Of a DNA stretch of 64,000 nt, positions 1 to 12,573 are shown piece by piece. Within the stretch, counting starts at the first letter, position 1. Every line of letters begins with the position of its first letter. Source of the stretch: Prosapia bicincta (lineage: Eukaryota > Arthropoda > Insecta > Hemiptera > Cercopidae); contig JBAIZL010000001.1 in the NCBI GenBank assembly GCA_036971475.1, positions 215,819,444 through 215,883,443 on the forward strand, read 5' to 3'. The position numbers were made by a program, and so were the translations under genes. The notes beneath the pieces are model-generated. The model worked only from the letters and a program-made list of their open reading frames with translations. It searched no databases and was not told the DNA's origin.

Positions 1-870
1 TAAGTAAATAACCAGTTACGCGCCGTACTACTGTTCCACAGCTGGTACAATGCCGGCGTACGCGCCCTGGGCAACTCGAAAGAACAAGTAATGGTAACTA
101 TAATTGTGACCGCAGTAGGCGTGTACGAGTGACTTTTATGGCTTCGTGATGGACAGTCCTGCTACCGGGCTGCAATTGCCTCTAATGGAGATCCGATCAA
201 TCAGACGGGCATTGATATAATCATCTGCGGAGGTGTTATGGCTCCTGTTTGCCGAGGCGCATGCGTGTAACATCTCTCATTATCACACTGTAATACTTCC
301 TGAGCAGATTCAATTTATTTTTATATTTCAAGTTACATATATTAATTTTATTTATATATGTTAGGACTTCAAACGTACTTCCTGTAATTATTCACCTCCA
401 AGAAATCATTATTTATCCAACAAACATAGTGGTAAACGCGGCCGAACACGTATATATAAACTGCAGACTCAAACATAAAACAGGCGTTGTATAAGCAATG
501 TAACTTGATAATCTATAGCGAAACTACGAAATTGTGAAACCGTAAAACTGTAACGAAAGTAAACTAAACAGAAGAATTTAAAATGGTATTCTCTAATTGA
601 AAAAACTTAAAATTCTGTTCAAAGGCTTCATGGAAAGAAAGTCAAAAGAGGTAAAATAATTAAAGGTCTAGAAATAGGTGAATCAGAAGCTACCACAGTC
701 ATCCTTTACTACGGTACTATTATCACATATTTATGCGTGGAAAAGCTGTTCATATTTTCTTAAAGATTATTATAGGTAATTAGGATATTTTTGTATAAAA
801 AAATTGTATACAGGTTTAAAAAAGTAACTGATAATACATGCGATTTTGTTAGAGACCCAAAGACCAACTA
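1..870. other. No gene recognised
   Basis: I see no coding region, RNA gene or clear element here. The first 300 bases are less AT-rich than what follows. A TATATAAA-like string near 452 has no convincing exon after it. Confidence 0.4.
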
Positions 871-1390
871 AGATGAGGTAGGTGGCGTTACGAGCAGAGA
901 CAATTACGTGATGTAAACATATAGATACGAAAGCAAAGAGATAGGAACGAAAAGACTAAGACAAAGAGTTGAAGAAGAAACACTGAAGAACAAAGAGACG
1001 AATTAGAAGAAACGAGTAGTAACAGACAAAGACGAAAGGTCGAATATGAAGAGATGATGAAGAAGAGAAGAAGAAACGAAAAGATAAAGAGACAGGTACG
1101 GAGAGTCGAAAAGCACATTAGAAGGTAAAAGCTAAAGGGCTGAAGAACAGGCTAAAATGTAGAAGAGACGAAGACGAACGGTTAAAGACGAATTGACAGG
1201 GGTTAAAAGTGACTAAAATAAAGGAACTACAACAAAAGGAAGGATAAGAAAAGAAATGATAAATACGTCGGGACGAAAAAGAAGAATTAAAGAGGAATGG
1301 GCGAACACGAAGAAAACAGAGACAAAAAGACGAACGAACGGTATATGACCTAAGAAAGAATAGGAACGGATTAATACAGTATTTATTATT
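870..1390 (+). repeat. Purine-rich, strand-asymmetric tract
   Basis: For about 500 bases the plus strand is mostly A and G, with scattered C and few T. Short words such as GACGAA, GAAGAA and AAAGA recur without a fixed period. The open frames on the minus strand (Phe/Leu/Ser-rich) are what such composition produces and show no protein-like features. Confidence 0.55.
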
Positions 1391-1859
1391 AGGCTAGGGA
1401 CAAGATCAGTGTAGTAGGAAGATCTGGTGGCTATCTTGTGCTTAGAAAGATGTCTCCCCGGAATGTTAGGCAGGAAACGCGGTGTTAGGATATGGGGGAG
1501 TTTTGGTCGGTTTGCAAAGAAACCCCTCATTTATCTAAAGTAGACACGATGACCATCTAGAGAGGCACTCATCATGATGTGATAAAATGATGTTTTGTCT
1601 ATTTTAAATTGTAATTTTTTAAATTGTGTTAAGTTTAAACTTTACAAATTAAATACCTATTGGTTTTATAATTTTATTGATTTATGTTAAAAACGTACTG
1701 ATACAAGTCATATTGGATAGCCCTAGATATAACTTAGAGACAGAGACACTGGTGCAGATCGCCTAGAGTGATTGGAAACATTTGCGTCATTGTGTTTTTA
1801 TAAATATACTTACACTAACACTTCGGCAAGACGTTTACTTGCTACGTTCTAAAGTAAAA

Positions 1860-2660
1860 GTTTCGAGTTAGCCATGGACATGAGTAATATTACGTGCTCT
1901 TAGTAAGGGCGCAGAGCCTCCGTGGAGGTGTGTCGCCAAAGCCTCAGAAGAGGTTGAACTCCTACCTGTTGGTCCGCAGGATGTATTTAATTTTTCTCCT
2001 ACCATCCAAAGGATTAACCATTGGAGGCATTCCTCTATACGCCACCTGGGGACGGGTCATGTAGGGGTTACAGGCTCTCCCTATGGTCCAAAGAACATGG
2101 GATGAAAAGTATCGATTCCCTGTCTGTTCTAAACCTCGTCAAGGCTTTTACAGATGGATCTTGTGACCCCACTATCACCAACGGTAGTATTACTGCTTTA
2201 CAATAGATTCCTACCCTTGGAAACCTAGAATTCAATGAAGTTGATGACTACAAACGCCAGAAACCTAAATCAAAACACATCCCTAATTTCTTTGCCTGAT
2301 GCAAATGCTTTTGCAAAATCAAAACTAATTACCTGCTCGAGGATCAAGTAACTCATCTCAACATTGACAGGAATACAGCCGCCACTCTTATCAGACTAAG
2401 AACAAAACATCATAAAAACATGATCATTTCAGCAGATGAGACTAAAGTATGTCAAAACTGTGGCAACTGTCTTACGAAGAACTTACACCTCACCATGTTT
2501 CCAAGTCTCCTGCAGTTGAACCACTTGAACTATCCTACAGAGGAGGGTTTATACTCTGATAAGGCCATAGAGGTTGCAAGGACAGTTCAAGAACTCCATG
2601 AAATTTTATTTATAGAGGTTACGACACCAACCAACCAACCAATCGTGCAAATGTTTTAAA
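1860..2660 (+). pseudogene. Degraded LINE fragment, RNase H and C-terminal region
   Basis: Remnant of the 3' end of a non-LTR retrotransposon, read on the plus strand across several frames. The piece at 2021-2206 contains the RNase H signature FTDGS (around 2145-2160), whose Asp is the first catalytic residue of that fold. The piece at 2420-2659, with the sequence just before it, has a Leu-Arg-Thr-(Lys)-His-His stretch followed by CxxCGNC. This is the layout of the zinc-finger-like tail after RNase H in such elements. Stops and frameshifts separate the pieces and no reverse transcriptase is visible upstream, so the copy is dead and 5'-truncated. The clade is not certain. Confidence 0.6.
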
Positions 2661-3093
2661 GGAGTTTAAAAATTAAAAAATACAAGTTTTTATAAACAAA
2701 TTTTCCAAAATCTTGTACACCTTTATTTTTAATTTATTATATTTGAAATAAACGTTTTAGTTGACTTTATTTCTCAGCGAGCGTGGAAGCGCTGTTGTCG
2801 AACACAGCGACTACTTAGTGGGCTGGACACTTGCGGTCACGACTATACAGATCCTATCTCCGTAAAACCAATTAAATTAACTGGCAGTACGTTAGAGTAG
2901 CGCTATCCGCGATATATCTCACTCAAGCGTGCTCGGTAGAAGATGAACAACTCCTTCAATGGCTTCTTATGCGTCTTTTAAGGCCAACAGGCCAATTTAG
3001 GTTTTTGTGTCTTGAAGAGATCAGCTGATTAGATTCTGCAGGATATAAATGAATTGAGATTAATAGGCTAAAGTCCAGGACGTACATAGTGGT
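2661..3093. other. Intergenic, no gene seen
   Basis: This holds the AT-rich end of the LINE fragment, then about 200 bases of more GC-rich DNA (2775-2960) that looks like an old repeat but shows no coding or terminal repeats I can support. Confidence 0.35.
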
Positions 3094-3540
3094 CGGATAT
3101 AGTGGAGACAACGTTCACAATGCTCCTGACGTAACCCTACTCTCTATCGGAGACCTTAACGCTATGACAGTTATAGGGTACTTCACTCGTACACTGCGGT
3201 ATCGGATATAGTGGAAATACCACTCATGCATGTAACACAATTCTCCTGACATAACCCTACTCTCTATCGGAAACCTTAACGCTATGACAGTTATAGGGTA
3301 CTTCACTGGTACACTGCGGTATCGGATATAGTGGAGACAACGTTCACAATGCTCCTGAAGTAACCCTACTCTCTATCGGAGACCTTAACGCTATGACAGT
3401 TATAGGGTACTTCACTCGTACACTGCGGTATCGGATGTAGTGGAGATACCACTCATGCGTGTAACACAATTCTCCTGACATAACCCTACTCTCTATCGGA
3501 GACGTTAACGCTAAGATAGTAATAGGGTACTTCACAAGCA
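3094..3540. repeat. Two-type alternating tandem repeat (109 + 120 bp)
   Basis: The word CGGATATAGTGG (CGGATGTAGTGG in the last unit) starts units at 3094, 3203, 3323 and 3432, giving spacings of 109, 120 and 109. Units alternate: type A has GAGACAACGTTCACAATG after the shared head, type B has a longer ATACCACTCATGC segment. Both end with CTACTCTCTATCGGA and a TTATAGGGTACTTCAC tail. It is therefore a higher-order A-B-A-B repeat with a 229-bp period. The open minus-strand frames over it (3115-3306, 3344-3535) arise from the repeat and are not taken as genes. Confidence 0.85.
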
Positions 3541-4470
3541 GGTGTTAAACTATTTAGGGTAAACACACTACAGGGAATGTATTTTCATAATAAATAATCC
3601 CTATAGGGGTAAACATATACTTAAAGAATATGTAAGGTTTACGTTAAAAAGTTTAATCTGTATCCTTTAATAACATATATGAAATTATTTGTAATATCAT
3701 AGTAAAAATATAATAGACCTAAAACTGAAAGATATTTTGTGTTTGCAACACAATTATAATTTATTTAGCCTATATCAAATACTGCCAGGGAAGAAATAAT
3801 ACTACTGCCTATATTATTATCGTAGGAGAGAAAAACTAAAAGATAACTAAATACCTTTTATAGTAAACAGTACTAATAATGTTGTAAAAGACAAAACATT
3901 AACGGTAAACAGGAAGCTGCCAACTCTACGAAACAACAATATAAACAAAAGATTAATAAAATAATCAAATAGAATATCCTAATACAGAAAAGGATTAAAT
4001 TTTATGAAATGGTTCTAAGTGACGTAACATGTATATAAAGCTACCAATGATAGCGAAAACATCTACTAATAAATGTGGTATCCCATGAACAGAGTAGTTT
4101 ACTTAAAGTAGAGGAACGGTTGTAGGGAAGAGTAAGCGTTACGCCCTAGGAGACAGGATGTTTCAGTTTAAAATGGTCAGCCTCAATTCTTTTCGCCTCT
4201 GAAGTTGAGGAAAACATGGTTACAGAAACAATTAATATAATTACAACATACCAGCTGACGAGTTATATCATCATGTCTACAAGGTCACGTACATACCTAG
4301 TTGGGCAGAATGCCTCAAAAACACCTTCCTTTTATAAAGATCATATAGAGGTGTATAGCCGTGGCATAACGATAGCTTGGTCTTCCAAGTAGGAGAGAGT
4401 GTTAGCAGCACTTGGACAGGGTCGCTTAGCTGAAATGTACTTGGTTTCAACACGGCTCTTCCTGCTATCC
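3541..4470. other. Intergenic AT-rich DNA
   Basis: No coding region or element end could be supported. The segment around 4100-4460 is less AT-rich but has no recognisable protein match. Confidence 0.35.
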
Positions 4471-4516
4471 AGAGAGAGAGAGGGAGAGAGAGAGAGAGGG
4501 AGAGAGAGAGAGAGAC
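4471..4516 (+). repeat. (GA)n microsatellite
   Basis: Nearly pure AG dinucleotides with a few GGG interruptions. It creates artefactual Glu-Arg and Ser-Leu open frames on the two strands. Confidence 0.95.
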
Positions 4517-5880
4517 TGAATAATAGCTTAAAAGTATACCATGAATATGGCTCAAGGGTAGGGTCGCGCACACCTGATGGAGAGAGCTATTCATAAATAA
4601 TTGTTTCATACTCAAGTGAAACAAACTTTAGAAAGTTCTGTGTTGCAGTATTTCGAAACCTTTAATCATTTACGAAGCCCCACAGCTACTCTGCGTAGTG
4701 GTACTTCGGAAATGAAATGACTGTTTCCAAACGCTTCAGCATAAGTTTCTCAAGTTTGTTCCACTTAAGTAAAAAACAATTATTTCTGAATTTAATTAAT
4801 GAAATCAAGATGGATACGACTTGAAATGTTTTTTTAGTGGTCTAAGAAGAGTAAAATTTCCTTACTAAAAATAAACGCTTAAACATGACTTGAAATATGC
4901 ATTGATGTCACACCCAGTCATTATCATCAAAACCACCGAACCTCCCTTCTGGTTGCTTAAACCTGTCTCTTTGTAGAAACTAAACTACTTTCTTTTTAAA
5001 AAAGTGACCACTAGAGTCTAGCCTTTGTTATCCTATGAATTTAATAAAGCCTTCACAATATAACAAAAGAGGAGAGTAGCAAAGGCGTTCGCGCGAGTAG
5101 TTCACCGAAGTTAGCAAATAATGCGGCTAAATAGATGTAATTTTTAGTCCCATTAAAGCAATTGTATCTCAAGTGATGAGATCACCCCATTAGCGTGTTT
5201 AATTGTCTCTGTCGTGTGATCCCTTAAACGCAAGGAAGCGCAATATGTAAACTACAACGGCGACAACGTGTTGAACTAATTCGATTTTAATTGTTAAAGC
5301 TTTTAGCAGATCTATTTTAGGTAATTATCCACTTCCCAGGCGTGATTGATTCTTGGTAATGTAGAAAGACCTCAGGAACAAGAAAAAATAGCAAACCTTG
5401 GTACAAACGCCACAATGTTAAAAAGTTTGCAAAAAGACAAACATAACCACATTTTAAAACACGCAACACTTTTATAAAACAGATCACTAAGTTCTACTTC
5501 ATTACAATACGGCTGCAAAGGATCCGGTAATATTAGGTTTACCTTTAAATAAACAAAATAAGGTTTGCCAACAATAGCAACTTATTAAATTGACCTCCAT
5601 TTTGGTATAAAGTTTTGCATCGCCGAATGGAACAAGGAGGCAGTGTTTCACTTTAGCCTTGAACTGTTTAGCTCGAGAAATGGTGCACTTTGTTTGCTAT
5701 TAAAAACCAAATCCATCCTAATTAGATATGTTGCACTGTAATATGCTTGATATTTTATACAAAAAAAACTTGCTTTTTATAAAGATGTGAAGCCATTTTA
5801 AATGTATTTTCTTTAATGTTTAGATTTTAGGCCGTCCACATTAAAATAAATCTTTTTTAATACAAAATATTAAAAGATGT
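4517..5880. other. Intergenic, with a short hairpin near 4673-4712
   Basis: No gene seen. A local hairpin can be drawn at about 4673-4712: CGAAG pairs with CTTCG, CCAC with GTGG and TAC with GTA inside. Its meaning is unknown. Confidence 0.35.
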
Positions 5881-5985
5881 GAATCCCAGGGATTGAACAA
5901 TGCACTGACTTGTGCATAACGCATCTGCTGAAAAATAACAGTAAATAACGGTGTTTTTACCAAGTGATACCAAAAGTAGTAATTT
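5880..5985 (+). repeat. Half copy of the foldback element at 41731-41951
   Basis: The words GATTGAACAATGCACT, GCTGAAAAATAA and TTTACCAAGTGATACC occur in the same order as in the right half of the foldback element at 41731-41951. It is a dispersed repeat fragment and has no coding content. Confidence 0.65.
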
Positions 5986-6243
5986 ATAAAAAGACCTCAA
6001 GATGTACAACAAAACATTCCAAAATGTAGCCTACTGATATTTTGTCGACTAATAAATCAATATATTTAGGAAAAGTTTTAAAAAGCAAAAAGATATAACT
6101 GAACTATATTCCTTCGGCATAAAAATTAGTTCTGTATAAAGAAAATAACAACTGAAGAAAATAAAAACGTAGACTAGTACTAAAACTTATTATAAAGGGG
6201 TGATACAAAGAATAGTAAAGTATAACAATAACACTTAAACAAC

Positions 6244-6256
6244 AAATAATATAGAA
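6244..6256. repeat. Target-site duplication, left copy (LINE)
   Basis: AAATAATATAGAA stands here and again, identical, at 10866-10878, directly after the A-rich tail of the LINE. The leading A bases of the right copy are ambiguous with the tail, but TAATATAGAA is not. Confidence 0.85.
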
Positions 6257-6440
6257 CTCCGCTTAATACCAGTCCCAAGCCTGGAGCCCATCCTTTATTC
6301 TGTGGGATGTAGAGGGAGGAGGGATGGAGGAGTAACACCTCCTAAAAAAACCCTGGTCCATCTGGCCCGGATGGTAGTACCTTGTGAGGGCTCCTGCCTA
6401 GGGTTACTAGGTGAAACCCGGTCAACGACTCTGAAAGCGG

Positions 6441-8056
6441 ATGAAGTTATTTAACGACTCAACGATGGATGAGGCGGATGAGTTGTGTTGCCTTGCACGA
6501 GGAGTCTTTACTCAAAGGCTAGGAGGAGTTGCTACGAAATCAAACCAAATAATATTCATTATGATGAATAAGGAGAAGACTATTAAATGTACGGTGCAGG
6601 GAGTCGGATCCCCAGTACCGGCGGCCGTCGGGGGTGAGCGAGTGGGCCCCGGGTCGTCGTCAACCTGCGACCACTCTTCCCAGCGAGTGAATCACTTGGC
6701 TCAGAAGGAAGTAAATACTACAAGTGATAGAGACCCTTTTTGTAAATCCTCTATGGTGCTTAGAACTCCACCAGAAAGTAAGTCAGAAGATGACTTTGCG
6801 AGAGACAAATTGAAGGAAATGGAGCTGCTATGCAAAGAGTTGAAGAAAGAAATTGAAGAACTGAAAGATGAAAACAGAAAATTGAGAAACGCACAAAGTG
6901 AAGACAAACAAATGCATGAACTAGAAGAAGAGAAACAGGCTGAGAATTATTCTACTGATGAAGAGCAACTTACTCGTGAAACGGACTGGATCCTGAGCGG
7001 GTACAGATCACGTCGAAGCAAAAAAAGAAAAGCCGAATTGTCACCGAAGCTTTCACCACAGCAAAGATTACACAGGGCATTCAGCGAATAGAACGTCAGA
7101 CGCCAGGTGGTACAGCGAGGATTGCATGGGATCATCAGCCACCACCAATCAACATAACTGGGGTCAATGACTATAACAGACTGTATGGAATTGTTAAGGC
7201 TGAGTCTAAGGATGACTTCAAAGTCTCCGCATTAAATAATGACGTATGGAAAATTAATGTGCAAGATCCAGACTCTTATAAAGCACTTACCAGTAGGCTA
7301 GAAATTGAAAACATTGATTGGTATTCTTACGAAAATAAAAATGACAGGCCCCTGCGCGTAATGGTCAGAGGTCTACATGACTCCTGTAGCAAGGATGATA
7401 TAATGAATGAGCTTCAAGACCGGGGCTTTAAATTGCTGGATGTTGTAAATATTTTAAAGAAAGAAATCAAATCCAATGAGCAGGGGCAGGTGGTGACTAT
7501 TAAGCGGGGTCTCCTATTGTTTGTGCTCACATTCGACAAACAGGAAGACCCAAAGCGAGTGTTTGACATCAAGACGATACTCCATATGGTGATAAAAGTA
7601 GAAGCTCTGAGGAGGAATCCAAGGTCAATTCCTCAATGCAAAAGATGCCAAGGGTTCAACCATACTCAAGCTTACTGTCGAAGGGAAGCAAAGTGTGTGA
7701 AGTGCGCTGGCAAACACTTCACAAAAGACTGCACTGTTAGTAGACAGACTGTGCCAAAATCTATAAATTGTAAAGGCAAGCATCCGGCCAACTATAGAGG
7801 GTGTGAAGTCGCCAAAGAACTTCAGAAACGGAGAAATAATGTTAACTCTAAACCAGACAGACAACTAATAAGGCGAGCGCAGCCCGCCAGTAAAAGGCAA
7901 CTTGAACTGCAGTTTAATTCAAGGGAAATAAAATTCGGTGAAAAATCGTTCGATCAAGTAACAACCAACAAATCCTTGAGAACTGTGTCATACGAAGAGG
8001 ATGAAGGCAAAAACTGGCTCATATTCATCATCGGCTTTAGGAGCAAAGTGAAATAA
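6441..8056 (+). pseudogene. LINE ORF1 (gag-like nucleic-acid-binding protein), frameshifted
   Basis: The first piece (6441-7091) begins at an ATG after the leader and carries an acidic, heptad-like coiled coil at about residues 120-175 (KELKKEIEELKDENRKL). Its frame ends at TAG 7089, while the homologous reading continues in another frame from about 7060-7090 (GGTARIAWD, then INITGVNDYNRLYGIV) to 8056. So one frameshift lies near 7060-7090. The second piece has zinc knuckles: CKRCQGFNHTQAYC (CX2CX4HX4C), CVKCAGKHFTKDC (CX2CX3HX4C), and a third, damaged one (INCKGKHPANYRGC) lacking its first Cys. The protein would coat the element RNA in a ribonucleoprotein particle. Confidence 0.85.
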
Positions 8057-8128
8057 ATAAAATCATATTGTACAGGCTCACCGAGCTAGAGAAGACTGTC
8101 AAAAACCAGTTTCAATAAGCAACAATAC

Positions 8129-10623
8129 CGTATAACTTCCGAATAGCAACATGGAACGCCAATGGGCTTCAAAATAAAATCAAAAATAAAAAAATTGGAA
8201 CTGTTTCTTAATAGTGAGAACATTGATATATGTCTTGTGTCTGAAACACATTTTACACGACAAAATGTAGTTAAGGTGTGGGGGCTTGATATTTACTACA
8301 CCAACCACCCATCAGGAATAGCCAGAGGAGGTTCTGCAGTGATTATAAAAAAAACTATTAGCCATTCTCTCGATCTGAAGATACAACTTGCTATGATGCA
8401 AGTCACTACGATTCTGGTCTATCCAAAGAATAGAGAATCCTTCTCAGTTTCTGCAATCTATTGCCCACCACAGTATAGTTTGCACCACATCGACTACATT
8501 GAGCTTTTTACCAGCCTCGGTTGCAAGTTTTTGTTGGGTGGTGACTACAATGCAAAACCTTATTGTATGAAGCTGGATGCAAACAAAATTGTTACTTCTA
8601 TTCAACTGGAAGGCCGACCTACTGGCCAACTGACATCAGAAAACTGCCGGACTTGATTGACCTTTTTGTCGGAAGAGGACTTGCAGGGTACTGCATTAGG
8701 ACAGAAAGCTGTGGTGATCTCAGCTCTGACCACACACCGGTCATTCTATCAATTAGCGAAAAACTCTTGTTACGACAAACGGCTCCTAAATTGACAATTG
8801 AAAGGACAGACTGGGAGAGCTTCCGGCTGGAGCTGGAAGATAAAATCGAGCTTGCTGTGCCTATAAGAACCAGCAACCAACTCGAAGAAGAGGTGGAAGG
8901 GTTTGTCAATCACCTACAACTGGCTTCTTGGAACAACACCCCTGACCCTATCAACAAGCCGGTTAACAATAAAAAATGCTGCACCATTGAGGTCCGTCTA
9001 TTAGTGAAAGAGAAGAGGAAAGCTCGACGGCGATGGCATCAGACGCGTGATCCAGCTGACAAGACCGCGCTAAATCGTTTCACTAATGAGCTACGAGACA
9101 CCCTGCAGCAAGTCAAGAGTGATAAAGTCAGCAACTATCTTCATGGTCTGACGGCAGATACAATAAATGACTATTCTCTGTGGAAAGCCACAAGTTTACT
9201 CAAGAGACCAAAAACACAAATACCACCCATCAGGGTCGGCAATCACACATGGGTTAAAACTGATAAAGAAAAAGTAGAAGTCTTTGCGGACTATCATGTA
9301 GATATCTTTACCCCTTTGCCAAGACAAACTGCCAGTGAAAATACCACGTACTTACGGAGGACTGATAACCTGATGATTCAACATGTCACCTTCAAAGAAC
9401 TTCAGGAAGAATTAACACAGGTTTCAAATAAAAAAGCTCCCGGGTATGATCTGATCACTGGAGAGATCCTGAAGAAGCTGTCGTGAAATTTCTCCACTTG
9501 CTCAATTCGTGCTTCCGGTTAAATTATGTTCCGAGACAGTGGAAGGTAGCTGAAATCTTAATGATTGCGAAGCCAGGGAAACCACCGAATGAGAAAACAT
9601 CTTATCGCCCGATATCGTTGTTCCAGTGACATCAAAGATTTTTGAGAGACTGCTGCTGAAACGACTCAAACCAATAATTGAAGAACGAGGCTTGGTTCCA
9701 AACCACCAATTCGGCTTCAGGAGCAAATACTCCAGGTTTGCACCGAATTGTAGAAGTAGTTGAGGAAACCTTGGAGATGAAGAGGGTATGCTCTGGTGTC
9801 TTCCTCGATGTTTCCCAGGCATTTGATCGTGTTTGGTACGGTGGCTTACTATATAAAATTCATCGAGATCTTCTAGAAGAATTCTGGCAAATACTAAAGT
9901 CCTATCTGGCGGACAGAATCTTCCGCTTCAAGCAGGGTAGGGAGTACTCTGGTTTCAGGGACATCGTTGTTGGGGTGCCTCAGGGTAGTGTCCTTGGACC
10001 GGTATTATACCTCTTGTATACAAGGGACATACCTGTAAATGGGAATACAATTATGGCGACGTTTGCAGATGACACAGCTATCCTGTCTGTTGCACAAAAT
10101 GAGGCTGGCGCAACAGCTAAATTGCAGATCACCCTGGATAGTGTTAGTGAGTGGACAAGGCAGTGGCGCATAAAACGTAATGAAAATAAATCTGCTCATA
10201 TTATTTTTATCAATAAGGCAGAGAGCAAAACTGACCTCATAATAAATAGCCAGGTTGTTCCTAATTGTAAGGAGGTGAAATACATAGGTTTAACATTGGA
10301 CGCTAAATTGAACTGGAAATCTCATGTGAAGAAAAAAAGAGATGAACTAATGTAAGATACAGAAGACTAGCATGGCCATGAACCGTTATTCGGAGTTAAG
10401 CCCCTACAATAAACTTCTTGTTTATAAGCAAGTGCTAAAGCCAGTATGGACATACGGGTTACCACTTTGGGGATGCACCAAGAGCAGCAATTTACAAGTA
10501 ATAGAACGCTTCCAAAATAACGTGTTGAAAGCTATAGTGGGAGCTCCATGGTACGTCCGTAACTATTATATACTTAGGGACCTCAAGATGAAGAGCGTGA
10601 GAGAGGAGCTACTGCAGCAGTGA
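8129..10623 (+). pseudogene. LINE ORF2 (APE endonuclease and reverse transcriptase), frameshifted
   Basis: The endonuclease part starts with FRIATWNANGLQ (about 8131) and shows SETHFT, GGDYNAK and SSDHTPV, the metal-binding and catalytic blocks of AP-like endonucleases. The segment after GGDYNAK is shortened and changes frame near 8560. The reverse transcriptase follows: KKAPGYDLITGEIL near 9430, SYRPIS near 9600, FLDVSQAFDRVW (motif A Asp) near 9800, VPQGSVLGPVLY near 9975 and FADD (catalytic Asp pair) near 10063. Frame changes occur near 8190, 8560, 9470, 9630, 9725 and 10355, and the frame closes at TGA 10621. The enzyme would nick DNA and prime reverse transcription at the nick; this copy is broken. 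Confidence 0.88.
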
Positions 10624-10865
10624 ATCACTTCGGGCGGCTCCAGGAACATACGAACCCTGCAGCTATGCGACTAGCTCACAGGATACCAGTGCGTAGACTT
10701 TAGCGCACTAAACCTTTGGACTTGATTCCAGAGCAACATTAAGTCAGTCTCGTTCACTGGAACAAGACGAACATTGTAATCTCCATCAGAAAGCAAGCTG
10801 TTAGATAGGATTTATCTTAGTTGCAGTTTATAATAAATAAATTGAAAAAATAAAAAATTTTAAAA

Positions 10866-10878
10866 AAATAATATAGAA
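10866..10878. repeat. Target-site duplication, right copy (LINE)
   Basis: Identical to 6244-6256. See the left copy. Confidence 0.85.
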
Positions 10879-11532
10879 AGGTATTAAAAGTAAAACAAAA
10901 TAAATTTTCAAAAATACAACTAATATATATAAATAAATTTTATTTGGAATTGATGCTTAGTATTAAGGAATTTCACGGCCAAAGTCAAGTATTTCATGAA
11001 AAGCATAGTAAATATTTATAGGATTGTATTTAGGATGGATTCCTAGGGAAGGATTAGTGTTTAATCGCTTAACTGGAATAAGTCGACTTTCTACCGGTTC
11101 ATACAGAGTTGTCTAGAAGTTACAACAGTGTGAAGGGGTACATTTCTGATTGAAGCTCAAGTTAATTCGTCACAGCACTTGAAGGGCTGTAAGGACATCC
11201 CTGATATATAGGCAAGAATAGTGACACACCTGAGTAGGTTTACCCTCTTCCGTAGGAAATGTTTTTCTGCTAACCTCAGAGTAGGAAGAAGGACGGAGAA
11301 GGTTGGGAGGCAGAACTTTAGGACTTTAGCACTATGTATAGGGGGAAGGCTATAGGGTAGTGCTTCTTATAAAGAGTAATTTTCCTTATGGTCGAGGTAA
11401 AAAAAATGTTTTAAAGGTTGATAAACTAATTAAACTTTACAAAAGAGTTGTATCTTTGCAAACATAGTTTTTTTTTAATTTTTCTAATCAAATAAATAAT
11501 AGCTTAACCTAATGATGACTCCTGTGTTCGGC
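10879..11532 (-). other. Probable lectin 3' UTR and flank
   Basis: No coding region seen. It lies between the lectin stop and the LINE target site, and at least part should be lectin 3' UTR if the AATAAA near 10940 is used. Confidence 0.4.
10938..10946 (-). promoter_or_regulatory. Candidate polyadenylation signal of the lectin gene
   Basis: AATAAA on the minus strand, about 590 bases after the lectin stop codon. I saw no closer exact AATAAA between 11000 and 11532. Position and word are the only support. Confidence 0.35.
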
Positions 11533-11928
11533 CTAAACTACTCTCAAGGAGGGGTTGTTGTACTGAACGTACTTCAGGAGTGAATCAGATTCTTCGCAGA
11601 CGAACGGTTTCCGATGGTGGCAAGCAACGTCGTGCCAGTTGATGCCGTCGCCGTAGAAGTTGTTGAGGATGGCCAGACAGTTTTCAGGAGCACCGTTTTG
11701 GATTTCCTCCCTGTTGTCGGGCTGTGGCCGGCCGATGCTGTAAGTCACAGACGATGAGATATCGAATATAATTGTTAGTTATTCACAATAATAAACAGAT
11801 ATAAAACTCATTCCATACCAAGCATTGACAACAACAATAGCTTGAAATCTTTTAATGTATACTGTGTGTGTGTGTGTGTTTGTGTTGTTTGTTTGTGTCT
11901 GTGTATGTGTGTGTCTTTGTGTTTTATG

Positions 11929-11977
<49 letters not shown>

Positions 11978-12087
11978 CTGTCTGTGTGTGTGTGTGTGAG
12001 TGAGTGCGGTGTGTGTGTGTACGTGTGTGTGTGTGTTTGTGTTGTTTGTTTGTGTCTGTGTATGTGTGTGTCTTTGTGTTGTATGTT

Positions 12088-12133
<46 letters not shown>

Positions 12134-12530
12134 GTGTGTGTGTGTGTGTGCGGTGTGTGTGTGTGCGGTGTGTGTGTGTGTGTGTGTGCGGTGTGTGTGT
12201 GTGTGTGTGTACGTGTGTGTTTGTGTGTGTGTATGTGTGTGTGTTTGTGTTGTATGTTTGTGCGTGTGTGTGTGTGTGTGTGTGTGCTTTTGCGGTGTGT
12301 GTGTGCGTGTGTGTATGTGTGTGTGTGTGTGTGTGTGCAGTGTGTGTGTATGTGTGTGTGTGTGTGCAGTGTGTGTGTGTGTGTGTGTATGTTGTTTGAG
12401 TGTGTGTGTGTATGTTGTTTGAGTGTGTGTGTGTTGTGTTTGTGTGTCTGTGTGTTGTGTTTGTGTGTGTGTGTGTTGTTTGTTTGTTTGTGTGTGTGTG
12501 TGTGTGTGTTATTTGTTTGTTTGTTTGCGT

Positions 12531-12573
<43 letters not shown>

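Larger units (their letters stand above)
6257..10865 (+). mobile_element. Jockey-type non-LTR retrotransposon, near full length, inactive
   Basis: A 4.6-kb LINE flanked by a perfect 13-bp target-site duplication. It has a GC-richer 5' leader with a TGGCCCGGATGG block near 6369, a nucleic-acid-binding ORF1 (6441-8056) and an endonuclease plus reverse transcriptase ORF2 (about 8129-10623). The A/T-rich tail ends in runs of A. Domain order and the three zinc knuckles fit the jockey group as known from Drosophila and other insects. Both ORFs are interrupted by frameshifts, so this copy cannot make its proteins as written. It lies just downstream of the 3' end of the lectin gene, in the opposite orientation. 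Confidence 0.9.

Noticed and set aside
3115..3535. Two 63-codon minus-strand repeat ORFs
   Set aside because: Produced by the 109/120-bp tandem repeat.
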